Below the pieces are notes generated by a model. The model ran no database searches and was not told the origin of the DNA. It worked only from the letters and a program-made list of their open reading frames with translations. This document shows positions 1 to 9,042 of a DNA stretch of 64,000 bases, in pieces (position 1 is the first letter of the stretch; every line of letters begins with the position of its first letter). A program made the position numbers and the translations under genes. This DNA is from Actinomyces mediterranea (GTDB lineage Bacteria > Actinomycetota > Actinomycetes > Actinomycetales > Actinomycetaceae): NCBI RefSeq assembly GCF_900155595.1, contig NZ_FTPB01000004.1:1116001-1180000 (forward strand). The letters run 5' to 3'.

Positions 1-362
1 ATACGGCGCGTCACGGCGAGGTAGAGGAGTTCGTCATTCATCGAACGGTACCCGGCGTGTGCGGCGATGTTCCGGGTTGTTCGGATCGCACGCTTCTCCT
101 CGTCGGTGAGGACGTTGAGAGCATTCGCATGCTCTTCGCGTTCGAGGAGCGCAGCGATACGGATGATCACCATGCAGGCGGTGTCGTACTCGGGTGCCCC
201 GTCTGAGAAGTCCCCTGGTGCGACGGTGCGGATGCGGTTGATGCGTCGGGTGAGAGCGTCGAGTTCGGCCATCAGATTCGACCTGTCGTTACCCTGGGGC
301 CCGCCCGGTGTCCGCCTCGGGCGTGCGGTGAATCCTTCACTGGTGCTGTTACGCCGATTCAT
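1..362 (-). CDS. HEPN (HepT-like) domain protein, partial at left edge
   Basis: The reading frame starts at an ATG (360-362) that overlaps the TGA of the upstream gene as ATGA, and runs off the window edge with no stop, so only the first ~120 residues are visible. After a basic, disordered start, a helical region contains RNIAAH, an Rx4H motif typical of HEPN ribonucleases of HepT type. In known HepT/MntA modules the HEPN protein is an RNase toxin silenced by a nucleotidyltransferase that modifies it. The overlap with an MNT-type nucleotidyltransferase gene supports that pairing. The C-terminus is unseen, and HEPN proteins outside toxin modules also exist. Confidence 0.62.
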   Translation of the reverse strand, partial: MNRRNSTSEGFTARPRRTPGGPQGNDRSNLMAELDALTRRINRIRTVAPGDFSDGAPEYDTACMVIIRIAALLEREEHANALNVLTDEEKRAIRTTRNIAAHAGYRSMNDELLYLAVTRR

Positions 363-829
363 AGTGGGACCGCCTCGTTAATCGCGTCGAGCATGTGATG
401 GGGCGTCTGCCGGTCGGAGTAGGTTTCGCAGGGGAATCCGGTAAGGGCGGCGACATCATCACTGAATAGTGCGTAGTCGAGAAGATCCGATCGTTCCGAC
501 GGTGTCGCAACGAGGTCGATATCGGAGGAGAAATGGTCGTCGCCCGTTGCTGTGGATCCGAAGACGCGAACATTAGTCAGACCGCGTGCGAGGGCGAGTT
601 CTCGGATCTGTGCGGCGTGCTCGCTCAGAGGAATGGACGGGCGGTAATCGGCGCATTCGAGGAGGCGGGTGAGCATCTCTTCAGAGACGCTCCTGCGCCC
701 CGATTCGATCTGCGCGAGCGTGGGCTGGGTGATTCCGGCGAGTTCGGCGAGGGCAACCTGGGTGAGGCCCGCATCAGTGCGGGCCGAGCGGATGAGATGG
801 GCGCTGTCGGCGACATTGAAACGACCCAT
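359..829 (-). CDS. XRE helix-turn-helix / MNT-type nucleotidyltransferase fusion (antitoxin-like)
   Basis: A 156-residue protein. Residues ~10-62 form a Cro/CI-type helix-turn-helix (GLTQVALAELAGITQPTLAQ). Residues ~75-150 form a minimal nucleotidyltransferase domain with FGSTATGDDHFSSDIDL, that is, the GS-x10-DxD metal-binding signature. In MntA-type antitoxins this domain adds AMP groups to the HEPN toxin; here the DNA-binding domain is on the same chain, so the protein could also repress its own operon. It overlaps the downstream HEPN gene by 4 bp. A palindrome (840-857) sits 10 bp upstream of the ATG. A stand-alone DNA-binding nucleotidyltransferase is the alternative reading. Confidence 0.75.
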   Translation of the reverse strand: MGRFNVADSAHLIRSARTDAGLTQVALAELAGITQPTLAQIESGRRSVSEEMLTRLLECADYRPSIPLSEHAAQIRELALARGLTNVRVFGSTATGDDHFSSDIDLVATPSERSDLLDYALFSDDVAALTGFPCETYSDRQTPHHMLDAINEAVPL

Positions 830-839
830 GAGGCAATCT

Positions 840-857
840 TATTGCATGAATGCAATA
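840..857. promoter_or_regulatory. Palindrome upstream of the HTH-nucleotidyltransferase gene, probable autoregulatory operator
   Basis: TATTGCAT-GA-ATGCAATA is a perfect inverted repeat with 8-bp arms and a 2-bp centre, ending 10 bp before the start codon at 829. Its position over the likely promoter or 5' end and the XRE domain in the adjacent gene suggest self-repression. Binding is inferred. Confidence 0.5.
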
Positions 858-899
858 CGTGTGAAGGGCCTGACCGGCAGGTGAGTGTTCCGGGCGGCC

Positions 900-2144
900 T
901 CAGGCGGTCCATGCGATGGGGTCGTCAACGAGGCGCTGAAGGATGCGCGAGGCGGCGCCGCGAACCGACAATCCCGCAGAATCGGGGAGGATGTGCACCT
1001 GCAGGGGCGACCAGGGGGCGTGAAGGACACGGGAATCGAGTTCGGCCTTCGCCGATTCAATGATCCAGTCGGCGAGGTCGGCGACGATGCCGCCGAGGAT
1101 GATGAGGGGGATGTCGGCGGAGTTGATGACGGCGGCGAGGGCGCGTCCGAGTGCCGCTCCGCCCTCGTTGAGAGCCTCAATGACTCGGGCGCTTCCCCCT
1201 GCAGCGGCCTCCACCACGTCGGCGGCGCTGGCACGCCGATCGAGGCCCGCCCTTTCGGCGAGAGCGCGCAGGCCGAGGTAGGCCTCCAGGCATCCTGTTG
1301 CGCCGCACGAGCACAAGGGGCCCGCCGGGTCGGCGCAGATGTGCCCGATTTCGCCGGACCATCCGTGGGCGCCGGTGAGGGGCCGGTGGTCGAGGACGAT
1401 GCCCGCTCCGATGCCGACCTCGCCGGAGATGTAGATGAAGGACGGCGGGCCGCTGGGGACTCCGGGGCGGGGATTGGCCACGGCATAGGCGGCCAGGTCC
1501 GCTTCATTCGCAACGATCGCCGGGTCGAGGTCGGCGATCGGCGCGAGCAGCGTCTCCAAGGGGATGTCGCGCCAGCCGAGGTTGGGCGCCAGGGCGAGTG
1601 AGTCGGTGGAGACGAGGCCGGGCAGGGCCAAACCGGAGCCGAGGAAGAGCGCGTGGTCGGGCAGGTGCTCATCGAGGAGGGCGCGCGTGGCGTCGCCGAG
1701 CCGGGCGATCACCGCTTCGGGATCGGAGTGGGCGTAGTCGTCCTCGATGTGAACCGACCCGAGTTCCTCGCCGGTGAGGTCGACGAGGACGGCGTCTGCC
1801 GCAGATACATTGACTTCGAGTCCGAGGGCGACGGCGCAGCCGGGTGCGGGCGTGAGTCGGGAGGCGGGTCTGCCGCGCCCACCGATCGGCGGATCGAGTT
1901 CGAGAACGAGTCCGGCGCCGATGAGTTCGTCGACGAGCCTTGAGATGGTGGCGCGTGTGATACCGGTCTGCTGCGCAATGCCCGATCGGGAGATGCTGCC
2001 CGGGGACGCGAGGATATGCCTGAGGGCGAGGGAAAGATTCATTGCGCGCAGACTCTCGGCGGTGACACCGGACTGGGCGCGTTCCAGAGGGCGCTTCGGT
2101 GCGCGTTGTGAGACTGACGTATGGCGTCGCATCGCGGGGGGCAT
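900..2144 (-). CDS. xylR: ROK-family xylose repressor XylR
   Basis: A winged-helix DNA-binding domain (HILASPGSISRSGIAQQTG and following) precedes a ROK sugar-kinase-like domain. The latter has the zinc-binding signature CSCGATGCLEAY and a GGRGRP element after the HTH. ROK repressors of this type bind xylose or a derivative and release operators. It is divergent from xylA, and an inverted-repeat site shared with three other promoters of the xylan locus lies between them. A GTG at 2222 would add 26 unlikely residues and abuts that operator; the ATG at 2144, with GGAG at long spacing upstream, is preferred, giving ~414 residues. The start is the least certain part. Confidence 0.85.
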   Translation of the reverse strand: MPPAMRRHTSVSQRAPKRPLERAQSGVTAESLRAMNLSLALRHILASPGSISRSGIAQQTGITRATISRLVDELIGAGLVLELDPPIGGRGRPASRLTPAPGCAVALGLEVNVSAADAVLVDLTGEELGSVHIEDDYAHSDPEAVIARLGDATRALLDEHLPDHALFLGSGLALPGLVSTDSLALAPNLGWRDIPLETLLAPIADLDPAIVANEADLAAYAVANPRPGVPSGPPSFIYISGEVGIGAGIVLDHRPLTGAHGWSGEIGHICADPAGPLCSCGATGCLEAYLGLRALAERAGLDRRASAADVVEAAAGGSARVIEALNEGGAALGRALAAVINSADIPLIILGGIVADLADWIIESAKAELDSRVLHAPWSPLQVHILPDSAGLSVRGAASRILQRLVDDPIAWTA

Positions 2145-2224
2145 GTGCTGACTGTACTCCACGGACGCCCCGTCTTCCGTGATGTGAGGAATACGAAGGG
2201 GGTTGACGGCGAGCGGAATCACGT

Positions 2225-2249
2225 ACTAAGTTTAGTTCCGTAACAAAAT
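2225..2249. promoter_or_regulatory. XylR-type operator (site 1) and xylA promoter
   Basis: The inverted repeat TTTAGTT-CCGT-AACAAAA lies between xylR and xylA. It matches the site at 25749-25773 at 22 of 25 aligned positions by eye. On the xylA strand TTGACG (2203-2208) is 18 bp upstream of TAAGTT (2227-2232), so the operator would cover the -10 region. Repression by XylR is inferred from position and recurrence. Confidence 0.7.
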
Positions 2250-2324
2250 CGCGAATGGGATCACGACGATGCCGCTCGCAGTGAACGGACTCCACAGTGA
2301 TGTGGCGGATCTGGAAGGCCCACC

Positions 2325-3677
2325 ATGGCAGACAACCTCTGGAATATCGACTCCATCCCCTACGTCGGAACCTCCTCCCTCAAGCAGGGGCTCGGCTTCC
2401 GCTACTACGACGCCGACCGCGTCGTCGCCGGAAAGACCATGAAGGAATGGCTGCGCTTCGGCGTCGCCTACTGGCACACCTTCGAACAGCGCCTCGTCGA
2501 CCCCTTCGGCGAGGGCACCGCCCTGCGCCCCTACGACGGCAAGTACTCGACCCCGCTCGACCTCGCCCTAGCCAAGGTCGACTACGCATTCGACTTCTAC
2601 CGCGCTCTCGGCGTCGACTACTTCTGCTTCCACGACCGCGACATCGCCCCCGAGGGCGACACCCTGCGTGAGAGCAATGCGATCCTCGACAAGGTCGTCG
2701 ACCGTATCGAGGCGCGCCAGAAGGAGACCGGCATCAAGCTCCTGTGGAACACCTCCAGCCTGTTCACCAACCGCCGCTTCGTCTCCGGTGCGGCGACCTC
2801 CCCCTTCGCCGAGGTCTACTCCTACGCGGCCGGCCAACTCAAGCACTCCCTCGAAATCGCCAAGCGCCTCGGCGCAGAGAACTACGTGTTCTGGGGCGGG
2901 CGCGAAGGCTACGAGAACCTGTGGAACACCGACCTCAAGCGCGAACAGGACCACATCGCCCGCATGTTCCACATGTGCGTCGACTACGCCGAAGAGATCG
3001 GCCTGGACGCCCAGTTCCTCATCGAGCCCAAGCCGAAGGAGCCGACGGCGCACCAGTACGACTTCGACGCCGCGACCTCGATCGCCTTCCTGCAGACCTA
3101 CGATCTTGCGGACAAGTTCAAGCTGAACCTCGAGGGCAACCACGCGAACCTCGCGGGACACACCTACCAGCACGAGGTCCGCGTCGCCCGCGCCGCCGGA
3201 ATGCTCGGCTCCCTCGACGCCAACCAGGGCGACAAGCTCATCGGCTGGGACATCGACGAGTTCCCCTCAGACCTCTACGAAACGACCGCAGTCATGTGGG
3301 AGATCCTCGACGAGGGCCAGATCGGCCCCCACGGCGGCCTCAACTTCGACGCCAAACCGCGCCGCACCTCCTTCACCGCCGAGGACCTCTTCCTCGCCCA
3401 CATCGTCGGCATGGACACCTACGCCGCAGGCCTACTCGTCGCCGCCCGCATGCACGAGGAGGGCCTCATCAAGAACCTCGTCTCCGAGCGCTACTCCTCC
3501 TTCGACTCGGGCATCGGCGCGACCGTCGAGGACGGCACAGCGACCCTCGCCTCCCTCGAATCCCACTCGCTCGACATCCCGCAGGCCGACCTCGTCGACG
3601 CGACGAAGTCCGACCACCTCGAATGCGTCAAGGCAACGATCAACAACTACATCGTCGACACCCTCGGACGCGCCTGA
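2325..3677 (+). CDS. xylA: Xylose isomerase (class II)
   Basis: Converts D-xylose to D-xylulose in the cytosol. The 450-residue TIM barrel carries the family hallmarks: FHDRD with the catalytic His, [26 protein letters not shown] with metal ligands, and [17 protein letters not shown]. The length and N-terminal extension fit class II enzymes (~440 residues, common in Firmicutes, Bacteroides and Proteobacteria) rather than the ~390-residue class I enzymes classical in Streptomyces. GGAAGG sits just upstream of the ATG. The gene is divergent from xylR with an operator between them, and is followed by a strong hairpin before xylB. Confidence 0.96.
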   Translation: MADNLWNIDSIPYVGTSSLKQGLGFRYYDADRVVAGKTMKEWLRFGVAYWHTFEQRLVDPFGEGTALRPYDGKYSTPLDLALAKVDYAFDFYRALGVDYFCFHDRDIAPEGDTLRESNAILDKVVDRIEARQKETGIKLLWNTSSLFTNRRFVSGAATSPFAEVYSYAAGQLKHSLEIAKRLGAENYVFWGGREGYENLWNTDLKREQDHIARMFHMCVDYAEEIGLDAQFLIEPKPKEPTAHQYDFDAATSIAFLQTYDLADKFKLNLEGNHANLAGHTYQHEVRVARAAGMLGSLDANQGDKLIGWDIDEFPSDLYETTAVMWEILDEGQIGPHGGLNFDAKPRRTSFTAEDLFLAHIVGMDTYAAGLLVAARMHEEGLIKNLVSERYSSFDSGIGATVEDGTATLASLESHSLDIPQADLVDATKSDHLECVKATINNYIVDTLGRA

Positions 3678-3705
3678 TTCATCAGCGGATCAGCGCTGAA
3701 AGACT

Positions 3706-3765
3706 CCCCGCGAGCCGCCCTCCCCTTAGATGAGATCTCTCCTCACATCACGGCGGCTCGCGGGG
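3706..3765 (+). terminator. Long-stem hairpin between xylA and xylB
   Basis: CCCCGCGAGCCGCC (3706-3719) pairs perfectly with GGCGGCTCGCGGGG (3752-3765) across a 32-nt loop. Only CATTT follows, so it is a weak intrinsic terminator or an mRNA stability/attenuation element that could set xylA above xylB. Confidence 0.6.
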
Positions 3766-3805
3766 CATTTCTCCACACCACCACGAATACCCGGAGCTGA
3801 CAGAC

Positions 3806-5167
3806 ATGGCCACCACACGCCCCTACGTTGCAGGCGTCGACACCTCCACCCAATCGTGCAAGGTCGTCATCTACGACCCCGAGACGAAGAGTGTGATCCG
3901 TCAGGGCAAAGCATCCCACCCCGACGGCACCGAAGTGGACCCCGAAGTCTGGTGGACGGCATTCCTCGAAGCCGTCGAATCGGCGGGCGGCCTCGACGAT
4001 GTCGCGGCGCTCAGCGTCGGCGGCCAGCAGCACGGCATGGTGTGCCTCGACTCGGCCGGGCGGGTCATCCGCCCCGCGCTGCTGTGGAACGATACCCGCT
4101 CAGCCGGTGCGGCCCGCGACCTCATCCGCGAACGCGGCACCGACGGCCGCGATGACGCGGGCAGCGAAGGCGCGAGCTGGTGGGCACAAGCAACCGGGTC
4201 GGTGCCGGTCGCATCCCTCACCGTCACCAAATTGCGCTGGCTCGCCGACAATGAGCCGGAAAACGCCGCCCGCATCGCGGCGATCTGTCTGCCGCACGAT
4301 TACCTGACGTGGCGCATCATGGGCAGCCCCTCCCTCGACTCATTGGCAACCGACCGCTCGGATGCATCGGGCACCGGCTACATGGCGCGCGAGACCCCGA
4401 CCTACCGCCGCGACATCCTCGCCGCGGCCCTCCATATCGACGAGGACGCCGCCGAGCGCATCATCCTGCCCCGCATCGCGGGCCCCTTCGACGAGGTCGG
4501 CCATGGCGACCCCGACAAGGGGTGGGGGCAGATCGTGCTTGGCCCCGGTGCGGGCGACAATGCTGCGGCCGCCCTCGGAGTCGAACTCGAACCCGGGTCT
4601 GCGCTGCTGTCGCTGGGCACCTCCGGCGTCGTCTCCGCTGTGAGCGAGAGCCCTGTCGCCGACCCCACCGGCCTCGTCACCGGGTTCTCCGATGCGACGG
4701 GCAATTGGCTTCCCCTGGCCTGTACCCTCAATGCTTCGCGCATCATCGACGCGATGATGGCGGTCACCGGCCTGGACTACAAGGAATTCGACGAGTACGC
4801 TCTGTCGGTCCCCGACGCTGCAGGTCTCGAACTCATCCCCTACTTCGAGGGGGAGCGCACCCCGAATCTGCCCGACGCCACTGCTGAGCTTCGAGGCATG
4901 ACTCTCGCGAACTCCGACCGCGCGCATGTCGCGAGGGCGAGCGTCGATGGTCTGCTCGCGCTCATGCGCTATGCTCTCGACGCAATGCGCAGCCTCGGAG
5001 TCCCGCTCGACCGGGTGCTCCTCGTCGGCGGTGGCGCCAAATCGACGGCGGTTCAGGCTCTTGCAGCCGATGCTCTCGATGCGACGATCGAACTACCCGA
5101 ACCGGGCGAGTACGTCGCACTGGGCGCGGCGAAGCAGGCGGCGCGGGTTGTGACGCGAAAGGACTGA
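3806..5167 (+). CDS. xylB: Xylulokinase (FGGY family)
   Basis: Phosphorylates D-xylulose to xylulose 5-phosphate with ATP. The 453-residue protein begins with VAGVDTSTQSCKVVIYD (phosphate-binding loop), has the xylulokinase motif ALSVGGQQHGMVCLD, LLWNDTRS, LPHDYLTWR, and the C-terminal ATP-site motif LLVGGGAKS. Length is normal for the family. GGAG precedes the ATG. It lies downstream of xylA beyond a hairpin, with an MFS gene 4 bp after its stop, so xylA-xylB-MFS is probably one operon. A decayed second xylulokinase lies at 37.6-38.3 kb. Confidence 0.95.
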   Translation: MATTRPYVAGVDTSTQSCKVVIYDPETKSVIRQGKASHPDGTEVDPEVWWTAFLEAVESAGGLDDVAALSVGGQQHGMVCLDSAGRVIRPALLWNDTRSAGAARDLIRERGTDGRDDAGSEGASWWAQATGSVPVASLTVTKLRWLADNEPENAARIAAICLPHDYLTWRIMGSPSLDSLATDRSDASGTGYMARETPTYRRDILAAALHIDEDAAERIILPRIAGPFDEVGHGDPDKGWGQIVLGPGAGDNAAAALGVELEPGSALLSLGTSGVVSAVSESPVADPTGLVTGFSDATGNWLPLACTLNASRIIDAMMAVTGLDYKEFDEYALSVPDAAGLELIPYFEGERTPNLPDATAELRGMTLANSDRAHVARASVDGLLALMRYALDAMRSLGVPLDRVLLVGGGAKSTAVQALAADALDATIELPEPGEYVALGAAKQAARVVTRKD

Positions 5168-5170
5168 GGA

Positions 5171-6493
5171 GTGAACGAAGGGGGATTGCGGGGCTACCGC
5201 GCTCTCCTGACCCGTCCTCATGTCGCGCGATTCCTCCTGGGGGGAGTGATCGTCCAATTCCCCTATGCGATGGTGAATATGGCGCTCCTCATCGGTGCGC
5301 GCGACGGGTACGGCTCATATTCGAGTGCCGGAATCGCGGCGGCAGTCATGTCGATCGCCGGAGCGGTTTTCGGGCCCAATGTCGGCAAGCTCATCGACAA
5401 GTGGGGTCAAAAGCGCATCGTCTCAATGGTCGGCGCGTTCTGGATCGCGTCGCTGGGGATCCTCGCCGCCGTCCTCGTGATGAGGCCACCGTATTGGGTC
5501 CTCATCGTCGTCGTCATCATGCTCGGAGTGAGCGTGCCGGGAGGATCGCTCATCCGAGCCAGGTGGCGGGTCGCCCTTCACTCGGCGCCGAGGACGATGC
5601 CCACGGCGCTGTCGCTCACCTCCGTCGCCGAGGAGTCCATGTGGGTGATGTCCACCCCGATTGCGACGGCCCTGGCGACCCTCGTCTCACCGGTTGCTGC
5701 CCTCGCCTTCGGGGTCGCAATGATCCTCATCGGCTTGCACCTGCTGTTGGGGGATAGGACTTACGAGCCCATCGCACTGTTGAACAGGTCCGAAGGGGCG
5801 GCCGCTCCATCAGTCGGTGCGGGCAGCGAGGAGGGGGTGAACGACGCCGAGGGATCGCCGGGGGGCGCAGACCCGCCCGCCCCGGCGCTCGGAGTGGAGC
5901 GCCTGTGGACGATGACTTTCGCGGTGCTCCTGCTCGTCCTCGTCTTCTACGGGGCATTCCAGTCGACGACGGGTATTGCGATCGTCGCCTTCGCCCAAGA
6001 GCGGGATATGCAGGAATGGGCGGGAACCGTCACCGCATGCTTCTCGGGCGGCTCCATGGTGGGCGCCCTCGTCTACGGGATGCGCGAATGGCCGGGTGCG
6101 CTGTGGGCGCGCTTCTACCTCGGCCTCGCGGTGCTCGCATTGAGTTGCTCCGCACTCGTCTTCGTCGACTCCATGGTGAGTGCGGGGGTCGTCATGCTGG
6201 TCGCTGGCCTGTTCCAGGCTCCCACGATCGTCAATATCAACCAGATCTTCATGCGGATCGTCCCCGCATCCCGATTCACAGAGGGGATGGCCCTTTTCGG
6301 CTCCATGTGGGTCATCGGGATGTCCCTGTCGAATATCGTTGCCGCGGCGGCGATCGACAGATTCGGATCGGGCGGGGGATTCGGCGCCATTGTCGGTTTC
6401 GCCTTCGCTGCCCTGGTCCTCGCGGTCGTGTCGATGTCGTCGGTGCGCGCCGCCACGGTCCCGCGTGACGAGGACATGCCCGGCCGCTTCTAA
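5171..6493 (+). CDS. MFS transporter
   Basis: A 440-residue polytopic protein with about 12 predicted membrane segments and an MFS-like GKLIDKWGQKR loop between helices 2 and 3. A long charged central loop (~residues 205-240, rich in Gly, Glu and Pro) separates the two halves. It starts with GTG 4 bp after xylB, so it is translationally coupled. Substrate is not evident; the operon position suggests a pentose, pentoside or related export/import role. Its stop overlaps that of the convergent lacI-type gene by 4 bp (6490-6493). It is not of the sugar-porter type seen at 39.1-40.7 kb. Confidence 0.8.
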   Translation: MNEGGLRGYRALLTRPHVARFLLGGVIVQFPYAMVNMALLIGARDGYGSYSSAGIAAAVMSIAGAVFGPNVGKLIDKWGQKRIVSMVGAFWIASLGILAAVLVMRPPYWVLIVVVIMLGVSVPGGSLIRARWRVALHSAPRTMPTALSLTSVAEESMWVMSTPIATALATLVSPVAALAFGVAMILIGLHLLLGDRTYEPIALLNRSEGAAAPSVGAGSEEGVNDAEGSPGGADPPAPALGVERLWTMTFAVLLLVLVFYGAFQSTTGIAIVAFAQERDMQEWAGTVTACFSGGSMVGALVYGMREWPGALWARFYLGLAVLALSCSALVFVDSMVSAGVVMLVAGLFQAPTIVNINQIFMRIVPASRFTEGMALFGSMWVIGMSLSNIVAAAAIDRFGSGGGFGAIVGFAFAALVLAVVSMSSVRAATVPRDEDMPGRF

Positions 6494-7545
6494 GGGGTCG
6501 CCGGGGCGGCGGTCGAATGCCGCTCGACCAGGTGAGTGGTGAGCTGGATCGGGTTGAAGCGGCTCTGGTCAGCCTCCCTGGTCATCGCGAGGATCGTGCG
6601 GACCGCTTGGGCGCCCATCTCATGCAGCGGCTGGTGAATGGTCGTCAGCCTTGGGGCGGACCAGCGGGCGAGGTCGGTGTCGTCGAATCCGACGACCGAT
6701 AGGTCGAAGGGGATGGACAGGCCGAGTTCGCGCGCGGCCTCGTAGACACCGATGGCGATGACGTCATTACTGGAGACGATGGCGGTCGGCCGCAGCGATT
6801 CGGGGCGCGATAAGAGTGTGCGGGCGCTGTCCCTGCCGTTCTCGTAGGTGAAGCCCTCGCCCAAGACCATGGCGGGGTCGAGGTCGATGCGATGCTGGCG
6901 CAGGGCGGAGACGTAGCCCTCGAAGCGCTCCTGTGCGGGCACGGAGTTCGCCCCTCCGCGAATGAAGGCGATTCTTCGGTGTCCCAGGCCGATGAGGTGT
7001 TCGGTAGCCGCGAGTCCGCCGTTCCAATTCGTCGCGCCGATCGAGGTCGTGCCCTCGGGCGGGGGAGAGGCCGGGTCGATGGCGATGTAGGCGAGGCGTG
7101 CGCGCCCAAGGGCATCGACTACCCCGGGTTCTGAGGGGGAGGTGATCGTGATGACGCCGATGGCACCCTCTGTCGCTGTTCGGCGGATCCATTCGTCGGA
7201 CAGGGGGAGGATGCGGGGGGCGTCCTCGTCGGTGACGGACAGGTGCGAGATGCTGATCGAGATGTTGTTCTGCATGGCGACGGTCGAGGCGCCTTTGAGG
7301 ATCTCGATGGTGTATGTCGTCGATAGGTTGTCCGCGACGATCGCAATCGACTCTGCAGCGCCCCGCGGTCGCAACCCCGGGTGGGAGTAGCCGAGTTTGT
7401 CGCATGCTGAGCGCACTGAGCGCCGGGTCGCCTCGGATACGTCGTGGCGCCCGTTGAGGGCCTTCGAGGCGGCGGCCCTCGAGACCCCGGCCTCGCGGGC
7501 GATGTCATCGAGGGTGATCTTCTTGCGCGTGGGGAGCTCAGCCAT
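6490..7545 (-). CDS. LacI-family transcriptional regulator
   Basis: A 351-residue repressor with an N-terminal LacI HTH (ITLDDIAREAGVSRAAASKA, then LNGRHDVSEATR) followed by a periplasmic-binding-like ligand domain with FIRGGANSVPAQERFEG and VVGFDDTDLARW. AGGAGG precedes the ATG. It is divergent from the ABC transporter/hydrolase operon that starts at 7734. A palindrome of LacI type (7569-7585) lies in the shared promoter region. The probable effector is a xylo-oligosaccharide or xylose, by context only. The ABC operon would thus be under both this regulator and XylR. Confidence 0.9.
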   Translation of the reverse strand: MAELPTRKKITLDDIAREAGVSRAAASKALNGRHDVSEATRRSVRSACDKLGYSHPGLRPRGAAESIAIVADNLSTTYTIEILKGASTVAMQNNISISISHLSVTDEDAPRILPLSDEWIRRTATEGAIGVITITSPSEPGVVDALGRARLAYIAIDPASPPPEGTTSIGATNWNGGLAATEHLIGLGHRRIAFIRGGANSVPAQERFEGYVSALRQHRIDLDPAMVLGEGFTYENGRDSARTLLSRPESLRPTAIVSSNDVIAIGVYEAARELGLSIPFDLSVVGFDDTDLARWSAPRLTTIHQPLHEMGAQAVRTILAMTREADQSRFNPIQLTTHLVERHSTAAPATP

Positions 7546-7568
7546 GGCAACCTCCTGAACTACAGCCT

Positions 7569-7585
7569 ATCGAAATATTTTCGAT
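7569..7585. promoter_or_regulatory. Candidate LacI-family operator
   Basis: ATCGAAA-TAT-TTTCGAT is a perfect inverted repeat with 7-bp arms in the divergent region between the LacI-type gene and the ABC operon. The GAAA/TTTC half-sites fit LacI-family operators, though many prefer a CG centre. It lies 24 bp upstream of the lacI-type start codon, so autoregulation is also likely. Confidence 0.55.
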
Positions 7586-7630
7586 CCGGCAGTCGATACG
7601 AATCTCTATAGAATCGTTATAAAACGCCAC

Positions 7631-7663
7631 TTGACGCGATTAGTATTTCAGATAAACTAAATG
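7631..7663 (+). promoter_or_regulatory. Promoter of the xylo-oligosaccharide operon with XylR-type site (site 4)
   Basis: TTGACG (7631-7636) and TAAACT (7653-7658) are spaced 16 bp, a good housekeeping promoter. The stretch 7639-7663 matches the XylR-type site at 25515-25539 at 17 of 25 positions and has arms TTAGT and ACTAA. The site covers the spacer and -10, so binding would block transcription. It is the weakest of the four sites. Confidence 0.55.
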
Positions 7664-7733
7664 TGTTCGAGGATGGACCGCGAAAGATTTCGATCATGGA
7701 GGATCGACGCGGCCACCAATGGAGGTTTCGACG

Positions 7734-9035
7734 GTGAAACGACACTCACGCATGATCGCCGCGGCGGCATCCCTCGCCGCGGCCGCTCTCGCCCTCACCG
7801 CATGCGGTGGAGGAAGCACCGACGGCGGATCCGCCGATTCGTCGGGCGACATCACCATGGAGTTCTGGCACAACTCCACCACCGGTGACGGCAAGGCGTT
7901 CTGGGACACTACCGCTGCCGACTTCATGGAGCTCCACCCCGGCGTCACCATCACCGTTCAAGCGGTGCAGAACGAGGAGCTCGACGGCAAGCTGCAGACC
8001 GCGATGAACTCAGGCGACGCCCCCGAGATCTTCTTCTCGCGCGGCGGCGGCAAGCTCAACGACATGATCGAAGCCGGCCAGGTCCAGGACATTACCGACC
8101 TGGTGACCGATGAGACCCGCGAGGCTCTCGGTGAGGGCGCCCTGTCCTCGCTGACCGTCGACGGCAAGCTCTACGGTGTTCCGACCTCGGTCCTGCCCGG
8201 TGGCATCTACTACTCGGAGGAACTCTTCGAGCAGGCGGGCATCACCGAGACCCCGAAGACCATGGATGACCTCAACGCTGCAGTCGACAAGCTCAAGGCC
8301 GCAGGCATTCAGCCGATCGCCCTCGGTGCGAAGGACGCATGGCCGGCCGCCCACTGGTTCTACTTCTTCGCGCTGCGCGAATGCAGCCAGGAGACCTTCC
8401 TCTCCGACTCCGCCGACGGCGACTTCTCCGATCCGTGCTGGATCAAGGCCGGTGAAGACCTCGAGGCATTCGCGGGCACCCAGCCCTTCAATGATGGCTT
8501 CCTCACCACCTCCGCACAGCAGGGCGCAGGCTCGTCCGCAGGCCTCATCGCCAACCACAAGGCCGCAATGGAACTCATGGGCGCATGGAATGTCGGCGTC
8601 ATCGCCGACCTCACCCCGGATCAGCAGCCGCTGGCCGACCTGCGCTGGTTCCCCTTCCCCGCAGTTGACGGCGGCCAGGGCGGCGAAGGCGCCCTCATGG
8701 GCGGCCTCGACGGGTTCTCCTGCTCGGCTGATGCCCCCAAGGAATGCGCAGAGTTCTTGAACTTCGCAGTCCAGAAGGACTACCAGGAGAAGTACGCGGA
8801 CGCCTTCAAGACCATCCCCGCGAACAAGGACGCTCAGGGAGTCGTCGAGCAGCCCGCGTTGCGCGACATCCTTGAAGCCAACAACAAGGCTCCCTACATC
8901 TCCGTGTGGCTCGACACCCTGCTCGGACAGAACGTCGGCAACGCCCTCAACATCGGCGTCGTCGACATGCTCGCCGGCAAGGGTGACCCGCAGTCGATCC
9001 TGACCGCAGTCCAGGCTGCAGCCGACAAGGAGTGA
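7734..9035 (+). CDS. ABC transporter substrate-binding lipoprotein (oligosaccharide, CUT1 type)
   Basis: A secreted lipoprotein: a basic start, a hydrophobic segment and the lipobox LTAC put the lipidated Cys about 24 residues in. The mature part is a family 1 extracellular solute-binding fold (EFWHNSTTGDGKAFWDTT near the N-terminus, SGDAPEIFFSRGGG). An ATG at 7719 is possible, but GGAGG (7721-7725) stands 8 bp before the GTG at 7734, which is therefore preferred. It begins an operon with two permeases and xylan-active hydrolases, so xylo-oligosaccharide is the likely ligand. No ATPase gene is in the operon. Confidence 0.92.
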   Translation: MKRHSRMIAAAASLAAAALALTACGGGSTDGGSADSSGDITMEFWHNSTTGDGKAFWDTTAADFMELHPGVTITVQAVQNEELDGKLQTAMNSGDAPEIFFSRGGGKLNDMIEAGQVQDITDLVTDETREALGEGALSSLTVDGKLYGVPTSVLPGGIYYSEELFEQAGITETPKTMDDLNAAVDKLKAAGIQPIALGAKDAWPAAHWFYFFALRECSQETFLSDSADGDFSDPCWIKAGEDLEAFAGTQPFNDGFLTTSAQQGAGSSAGLIANHKAAMELMGAWNVGVIADLTPDQQPLADLRWFPFPAVDGGQGGEGALMGGLDGFSCSADAPKECAEFLNFAVQKDYQEKYADAFKTIPANKDAQGVVEQPALRDILEANNKAPYISVWLDTLLGQNVGNALNIGVVDMLAGKGDPQSILTAVQAAADKE

Positions 9036-9042
9036 CACACCA

